Shown here: positions 58,310 to 64,000 of the stretch, piece after piece
How positions within the stretch are numbered: the stretch's first letter is position 1
Layout: each line of letters begins with the position of its first letter
Origin: Erinaceus europaeus
Lineage: Eukaryota > Chordata > Mammalia > Eulipotyphla > Erinaceidae
Assembly (NCBI RefSeq): GCF_950295315.1
Contig: NW_026647623.1
Coordinates: 62,001 to 126,000, forward strand
DNA length: 64,000 bases
Direction of reading: 5' to 3'
Position numbers and translations under genes: made by a program
Notes under the pieces: model-generated
Told to the model about the DNA's origin: nothing
The model's database searches: none
What the model saw: only the letters and a program-made list of their open reading frames with translations

Positions 58310-59881
58310 TAGTGGATGAACCCGTCCCCTTACACCTACCCTTTGGGTTCGGCTAAGGCAATTGCTCCTATGACCTCACAATCTCCGATCATTGTGTCCT
58401 GGTTTCCACACATCACACTCAGAGAGATTCCCATAAGTAGGCATGCATGAGTGTCCCAAACAAAGTCGCTCTGCTTGCAGGAAGCACAAACTCCCCGGGC
58501 CCTTGCTATGGAGAGACAAAAGGAAGATGGATGCCTCCATTGGATGAATTAGGAGCTTCCAGTGGAGATCACAGCCCCACCCCTCACTTCAGGGCCTGGC
58601 TGCTGCTAATAAAGGTAATTGGAAATACCTGTTACCACTTGGGGCCTGAGATCATACTCAAGAATCCCTCCAGGAGCTAGCAGGCTGGCAGACCTCCTGA
58701 CCCCGGGGATAGCTGTGCTCCGAGTTGGGAGGGCCTTCGGGCCAGAGGTGAGAATATTCCCTAGATACAAGAACGAACTTCAGGTTTTAAATGTATTTGA
58801 AACCCCAGGAGGCACTTGGAAAAGACATTTCACACCCATCAAAACATCCTCTGTCTGAACCATGGTAGCTTCCATTTTGCAAGGAAAATCTGGACACTGG
58901 TGTGGCCATCAGTACCAGAGATCCTTTACATTCGGCCCAATAGAGGGAAAGCACAATGTGTGTGCCAGGGTGGTAGAGTTTCACTTCTCATGACCTGGGA
59001 TCTCATGGAATAAGGACAAGTATGTGGTGCAGGAAATTGAGGAGGGCTGTATTTAGGCTGATTGTCAGCCACAGGGCCCTGGATAATGGGAGTCAAGCAC
59101 AGAGGGCCTGGACAGCAGCAGCTGGAGATGGACATATGCCTTTTACCTGCATCAGGAACGCTGTCTCTTACGTTCTCCTCTGTACTACGCCATATGCACA
59201 AGACTAAGTATTCCAAAGGGCAAAGAAAGGAAAATTTCAACACCAGGAAGACCGAGTTCATGATGCATGCACTGACTTCCACGAAGGGTCCAGGGAAGAA
59301 GGCACGTAGAGACAGACAGGATGACAGTGTCTGAAAAGGACAAATTCTGGCCCTGTGTTGATTAGTGCCAGAGCACTGAAGACAAACCCTCCATGCCCAT
59401 GCATACTCCTTACAAGTGGCTTTGTTATTTTATTTTTGTGAGGAAAGGTTACACTTAGAACATCTAGATCTTAGCGCACCCTGAGAAGCAACACTTGGCC
59501 TGCAGTCCACTCTCCATAACTGCCCTAGACTCTGCTAATTGGAAGTAGTTTTAGTGATGCTCCAGACAAATGCAGGCTGGCCTATTTCATCTCCCTGGTC
59601 CAGCCTCAGCCTGTCCTGTGTGCAGGGAACAGCACTATGTCTATTTCTTCTTTGATTTTTGGTATAGGACTCGGTGGACAAAAAGAGCAAGAGGGAATTA
59701 GATGATTTGGCAGCTCTAGTTTGTGCTGAGAGAGATTTGTAGAGTGACACGAGGTAAACGAATGGCACTGTGAGATGTCTCTCATGACTGTGGCTTAGAA
59801 AGGCCAGGTGTATCCGAATTACTACCCGAATACAGAGCCTTGCAGGTCTCTAGCTAAAATATATTTTCAGAACTCTATATG

Positions 59882-59961
<80 letters not shown>
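59882..59961. repeat. (TA)n(GA)n composite microsatellite, unit 17
   Basis: About 53 bp of uninterrupted TA and about 27 bp of GA. Confidence 0.95.
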
Positions 59962-60584
59962 CAACACAATGAAGTAGTCATTTTCTACAATGGATGTGAT
60001 ATGACATTCAGACAATTGATTTCTAAAACGTAGAGAGTAACTGTGCATCAGGAAAATAATTGTCCAAAGGAGTAAAATCTCATCCATGAGACCGTCCACC
60101 TGGACAGGCACCACAAGTTTCCTAGTCTGGCAACACACACAGGGCAGCTGCTAGTACCCAGTGCAAGCCTCAGGACAAAAACCTCTCCCTCTTCAGTGTT
60201 TTTACATCTGAAAAGAAGAAAAGTGACCAAGGGCCAAGGAGAGCTACAATGGTTTCAATATTGAGCTGTGAATCAGAATGTGCAAAGTGTTTTGCACTAA
60301 ATCACCTGTGCCACAGTGATTCTGTTGTTCTCTCTCTATCCCTCCCTCACATACACACACACAAACACACACTATCACAGTTACACACACGCACACATCC
60401 ACAGAGGCACAGGCACAAACGGAGTTATACACATGCAAAATGGACAGCTTCTGCAAGGTAGGGCCCTGGGTGAACCCTGATTCGCACTTCCTGCCAGCAC
60501 GCCCAGCCTTTTAAGGCCATCTCTGAGCTCCAATTGTCGGGCTTACTTCAGAAGGCCTGCAGACAAGACACCAGCCATGCTCTG

Positions 60585-60975
60585 ATATGCCAGAGGCCTA
60601 GGCCACGCACAGAACCCCTGCCAGCATTATCATTGACCAGTGTGCTAGGACACTCCCAGGAGTGTCAAGGATTCTAGTCAGTTATTGGCCAGAAATTTGA
60701 GCACCGCCCACATGGCCCTGTAGCAGGCTCATTGGGCAGCCTCTGGAAGGACCACCACCAGCCACTTCTGATATGCTTTTATATGCCAGAGGCCTAGGCC
60801 ATGCACAGAACCCCTGCCAGCATTATCATTGACCAGTGTGCTAGGACACGCACAGGAGTGTCAAGGCTTCTAGTCAGTGATTGGCCAGCAATTTGAGCAC
60901 CGCCCACACGGCCCTGTAGCAGGCTCATTGGGCATCCTCTGGAAGGACCCCCCACCAGCCACTTCTGCTGGAAAG
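60585..60975 (+). repeat. Tandem duplication of the CCAAT/GC-box segment
   Basis: ATATGCCAGAGGCCTAGGCC recurs at 60585 and 60781 (196-bp period), and both copies run to CCAGCCACTTCTG. ATTGG and CCGCCCAC boxes are doubled in number. Confidence 0.9.
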
Positions 60976-62899
60976 TAATGTGTGTGTGTGTCTGTTTGTC
61001 TGTCTGACTGTATGTGTCTGTGTGTGCTCAGAGCATTGGTGTCAAGGTATCCTGCCTCACCTGCAACTTATGTACAGAGAACCTAGAGGGTAGGGAAAGC
61101 CAGCTAGCCCGTATTCTGGCTACGCAATAATGCACATGCAAAGGGACTCTCAAGTCTCCTTCTCCTGAGTTCCCGATTCAATCTCATGCCTCACTATCAT
61201 CCAAACACTGCCCACAGGGTAAGCTAGGGAAACACTCAGAATTCAAGGGCAGGAGCCTGTCCAGTCACGTTTGGCTGCCTACTCAGCCTCCAGACTCTCA
61301 GTCCACTGCTCAGGGCAGCAGATTACAAGCCAAGAATGGACCCAGAAATAGCTGTGTTTCAACATAGATGGGAACTGTGTTTGACCAAACAATAGTGGAT
61401 GAACCCGGCCCCTCACAACTACTCTTTGGGTCCGGCTAAGGCAATTGCTCCTGTGGCCTCACAATCCCTGATCATGGTGTCCTGGTGTCCACACATCACA
61501 CTATGAGATTCCCAGAAGTAGGCATGCATGAGTGTCCCATACAAAGTCGCTTTGCTTGCAGGAAGCACAAACTCTCAGGGCCCTTGCTATGGAGAGACAA
61601 AAGGCAGATGGATGCCTCCATTGGCTGAATTAGGATCTTCCAGTGAGATCACAGCCCCGCCCCTCACCTGAGGGCCTGGCTGCTGTTAATAAAGGCAATT
61701 GGAAACACCTGTTACAACTTGGGGCCTGAGGACATACTCAGGAATCCCTCCAGGAGCTAGCAGGCTGGCAGAACTCCTGACCCCGGGATAGCTGTGCTCC
61801 TACTTGGGAGGGGCTTCGGGCAAGAGGTGAGAATATTCCCTAGATACAAGAACGAACTTCAGGTTTCAAAATGAAGTGAAACCCCAGGAGGCACATGGAA
61901 AGACATTTCACAGCCATGAAAACACCCTCTTTCTGAATCCTGGAAGCTTCTGTTTTGCCTGGAAAATCTGGATACTGGTGTGGCCATCAGTACCAGAGAT
62001 CCTTAACATTCGGCCCAATAGAGGGAAAGCACATTGTGTGTGCCATGTTGGTAGAGTTTCAATTCTCTTGACCTGGCCTCTCATGCAATAAGGACAAGTA
62101 TGTGGTGCAGGAAATTGAGGAGGGCTGCATTTAGGCTGAGTGTCAGCCACAGGGCCGTGGAGAATGGGAGTCAAGCACAGAGGGCCTGGACAGCTGCATC
62201 TGGAGATGGACATATGCCTGTTACCTGCAGCAGGAACGCTGTCTCTTAAGTTCTCCTCTGTACTTCGCCATATGCACGAGACTAACTAATGCAAAGGGTA
62301 AAGAAAGGAAAATTTCAACACCAGGAAGAAAGAGTTCACGATGCATGCACTGACTTCCACGAAGGGTCCACGGAAGAAGGCACATAGACACAGTCAGAGA
62401 GAGAGAATGACAGTGACTGAAACAAGTGGCATTGTTATTTTATGTTTGTGATGAAAGGTTACACTTAGAATATCTAGGTCTTAGACCACTCTGATAAGCA
62501 ACACTTGGCCTGCAGTCCACTCTGCAAAACTGCCCTCGCCTCTCCAATTTGGAAGTAGTCTTAGTGATGCTCTAGCCAGGATGCAGGCTGGCATATTGCA
62601 GCTCCCTGGTCCAGCCTCAGACTGTCCTGTGTGCAGGAAACTGCACTATGTTTATTTCTTCTTTGATTTAAGTTTGGGGATAGAATTCGGTGGACAAATA
62701 GAGCAAGAGGGAGATAGAGGATTTTGCAGCGGTTGTTTGTGCTGAGAGAGAATTGTAGACTGATAAGAGGAATAAGAATGGCTCTGTGAGATGACTCTCA
62801 TGACTGTGGCTCAGAAGGGCCAGGTATATCCGCATTACTACCCTAATCCAGAGGTGTGCAGGTCTCTAACTAAAAATATTTTCATATCACTACTTGTTA

Positions 62900-62910
62900 C
62901 ATATATATAT

Positions 62911-62948
<38 letters not shown>
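62900..62948. repeat. (TA)n(GA)n composite microsatellite, unit 18
   Basis: Only about 12 bp of TA (the shortest) with about 37 bp of GA. Confidence 0.93.
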
Positions 62949-62950
<2 letters not shown>

Positions 62951-63344
62951 ATTTAGTCATTTTCTACAATGGATTCTATATGACATTCAGACATTTGATT
63001 GCTAAAACCCGGAGAGAAACTGTGCATCAGGAAAAGAATTGTCCAAAGAAGTAAAATCTCAAAATCATTAGCTATAAGCTGCTCCAACTGGACATAGTGA
63101 AAAAGGCTCGAGAAGGAACTCATCAAGGAGACTCTCCACATGGACAGACACCACAAGTTTCCTAGTCTGGCAACACACACAGGGCAGCTGCTAGTTCCCA
63201 GTGCGAGCCTCAGAGCAAAAACCTCTCCCTCTTCAGTGTCTTTATATCTGAAAAGAAGAAAAGTGACCAAGGGCCAAAGAGAGCTACATTGGTGTCAATA
63301 TTGAGCTGTAAATCCGAATGTACCAAGTGTTTTGCAAAAAATTA

Positions 63345-63541
63345 ATTTATTATAAACTCTGAGTGATACTGGCATGGAAATGAGGAGACAGAATATGGCT
63401 TGTGTCAGAAAGACTTACAAACTGAGGGTACAGTAGCCTAGGTGAAATTTCCAACACAACAAGCCAGAGCTCAGCACTGCTCTGGTAACTCTCTTTGTAT
63501 ATCTGGGCCAGTCAGTAAAATAAGTATATAAGTAAAATATT
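63345..63541 (+). mobile_element. SINE-like element in unit 18
   Basis: Same SINE-like piece and same left junction as at 45731. Confidence 0.5.
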
Positions 63542-64000
63542 AATGAGTGAAGACAGAGTGTGTGAGAGCATGTGAGAGTTAGAGACAGAGAAGGAGAGAA
63601 GAGAAATAGATGAGTTGGAAAGAGACCATAATTCAAAAACCTCCTACACTGTGTTCATTGATGACAGGTTCAAACCTGGCTTGTAGATATTGTAAGGCAG
63701 CAGCTCTCATGCCCACAGACCCCAGACAGCCCCATCCTTCACCATATGCTGTACTACCAGAACTGACAGTAATGTGTGTGTGTGTGTGTCTGTCTGGCTG
63801 TATGTGTGTGTCTGTGTGTGCTCAGAATACACCTATAGTAGTCTCTGAGCATGGGTGGCAAGGTATCCAGCCTCACCAGCAACTTATGTACAGAGAACCT
63901 AGTTGGTTAGGGAAAGCCATGTAGTCCAGATTCTGGCTAAACAAGAATGCATATGCAAAGGGACTCTCATGTCTCTCTCTCCTGAGTTCCCAATTCAATC

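Larger units (their letters stand above)
58310..61392 (+). repeat. Satellite unit 17, full form with duplicated CCAAT segment
   Basis: A 3083-bp copy with all blocks. The CA tract is at about 60350-60390, the CCAAT/GC segment is duplicated (60585-60975), and sequence then jumps directly to the TG/TCTG tract (60978-61027), skipping the GAATTCAAAATCC...CCATATGCTG segment. Sequence near 60076 (CTCATCCATGAGACCGTCC) shows the same short deletion as the site where ERV-A entered unit 4. Confidence 0.9.
1..64000 (+). repeat. Tandem macrosatellite-like array, ~3.1 kb unit
   Basis: The same ordered landmarks recur about 18 times head to tail on the + strand. A unit starts at TAGTGGATGAACCC. It then passes GGCATGCATGAGTGTCCC (+130), GAGAATATTCC (+440), ATGCATGCACTGACTTCC (+950), a pyrimidine-AG/GTAAAC exon-like block (+1360), (TA)n(GA)n (+1587), (CA)n (+2083), CCAAT/GC boxes (+2240 to +2510), (TG)n(TCTG)n (+2666), and ends with CAACATAGATGGGAACTGTG. 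Copies differ by scattered substitutions and by large block deletions or replacements, so start-to-start distances are 1.15-4.6 kb, or longer where retroviruses are inserted. I do not recognise the family. The boundary chosen for the unit start is arbitrary, because the array is circularly permutable. Confidence 0.93.
61393..64000 (+). repeat. Satellite unit 18, long form, cut by window end
   Basis: Standard satellite to GCAAAAAATTAATTTATTAT (63336), then a SINE-plus-exit fragment as in unit 12. Satellite resumes at about 63630 and continues beyond the window. The TG/TCTG tract is at about 63774-63821. Confidence 0.9.

Noticed and set aside
1..64000. CRISPR array or bacterial operons
   Set aside because: Repeats are kilobases long or simple microsatellites, with no short repeat-spacer pattern. 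LTR retroviruses and SINEs show eukaryotic, mammalian DNA.
1..64000. tRNA or rRNA genes
   Set aside because: No cloverleaf with intact A and B boxes, and no rRNA core sequence, was seen; SINE pieces only resemble degraded tRNA-derived sequence.

Overview
The window looks like mammalian genomic DNA made almost entirely of one tandem repeat. I recognise no host protein-coding gene, rRNA, tRNA or CRISPR array. The host is probably a hedgehog (Erinaceidae). That rests on one reverse-strand SINE at 41633-41925, which I match from memory to the abundant hedgehog tRNA-derived SINE, plus seven older SINE-like pieces. It is an inference, not a database result.

Backbone: about 18 head-to-tail units of a macrosatellite-like repeat with a full length of about 3.1 kb (best example 1-3124; others 19144-22148 and 58310-61392). 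Unit starts lie at 1, 3125, 5482, 6641, 14502, 19144, 22149, 26299, 28894, 37861, 39671, 43656, 47543, 50041, 55980, 57134, 58310 and 61393. Each full unit carries, in fixed order, unique-looking sequence, a (TA)n(GA)n composite, a (CA)n tract, a segment with regularly spaced CCAAT and GC-type boxes, and a (TG)n(TCTG)n tract. Three structural classes are visible: full units of about 3.1 kb, short units of about 1.16 kb that share one deletion junction, and long units in which the CA/CCAAT segment is replaced by an AT-rich module carrying an old SINE. One island (41633-43448) is unrelated to the repeat.

Three class II (betaretrovirus/IAP-like) endogenous retroviruses sit inside the array. ERV-A (7452-12297, + strand) has a 5' LTR, primer-binding site, gag, pro and pol, and is cut off in integrase. 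ERV-B (29553-36575, - strand) has a 3' LTR, polypurine tract, complete integrase and RNase H, RT, and a gag-pro frame, but lacks its 5' end. ERV-C (51140-55912, - strand) has both LTRs (the 3' one partial) and a perfect 6-bp target duplication, and pol is fused directly to the 3' LTR by an internal deletion. ERV-A and ERV-C are near-identical copies in opposite orientation; ERV-B is a more distant relative with a different LTR.

How the viral parts fit together: in ERV-A and ERV-C, gag ends at a TTTAAAC heptamer followed at once by TAG, and pro continues in the -1 frame, with a hairpin or pseudoknot 7 nt downstream. This is a textbook gag-pro frameshift signal. ERV-B has lost that region by deletion and reads NC into protease in a single frame. 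The predicted Gag N-terminus is a hydrophobic anchor plus a coiled coil, not a myristoylation site, and no env is recognisable, which fits an intracellular IAP-like lifestyle. All copies carry inactivating stops or frameshifts.
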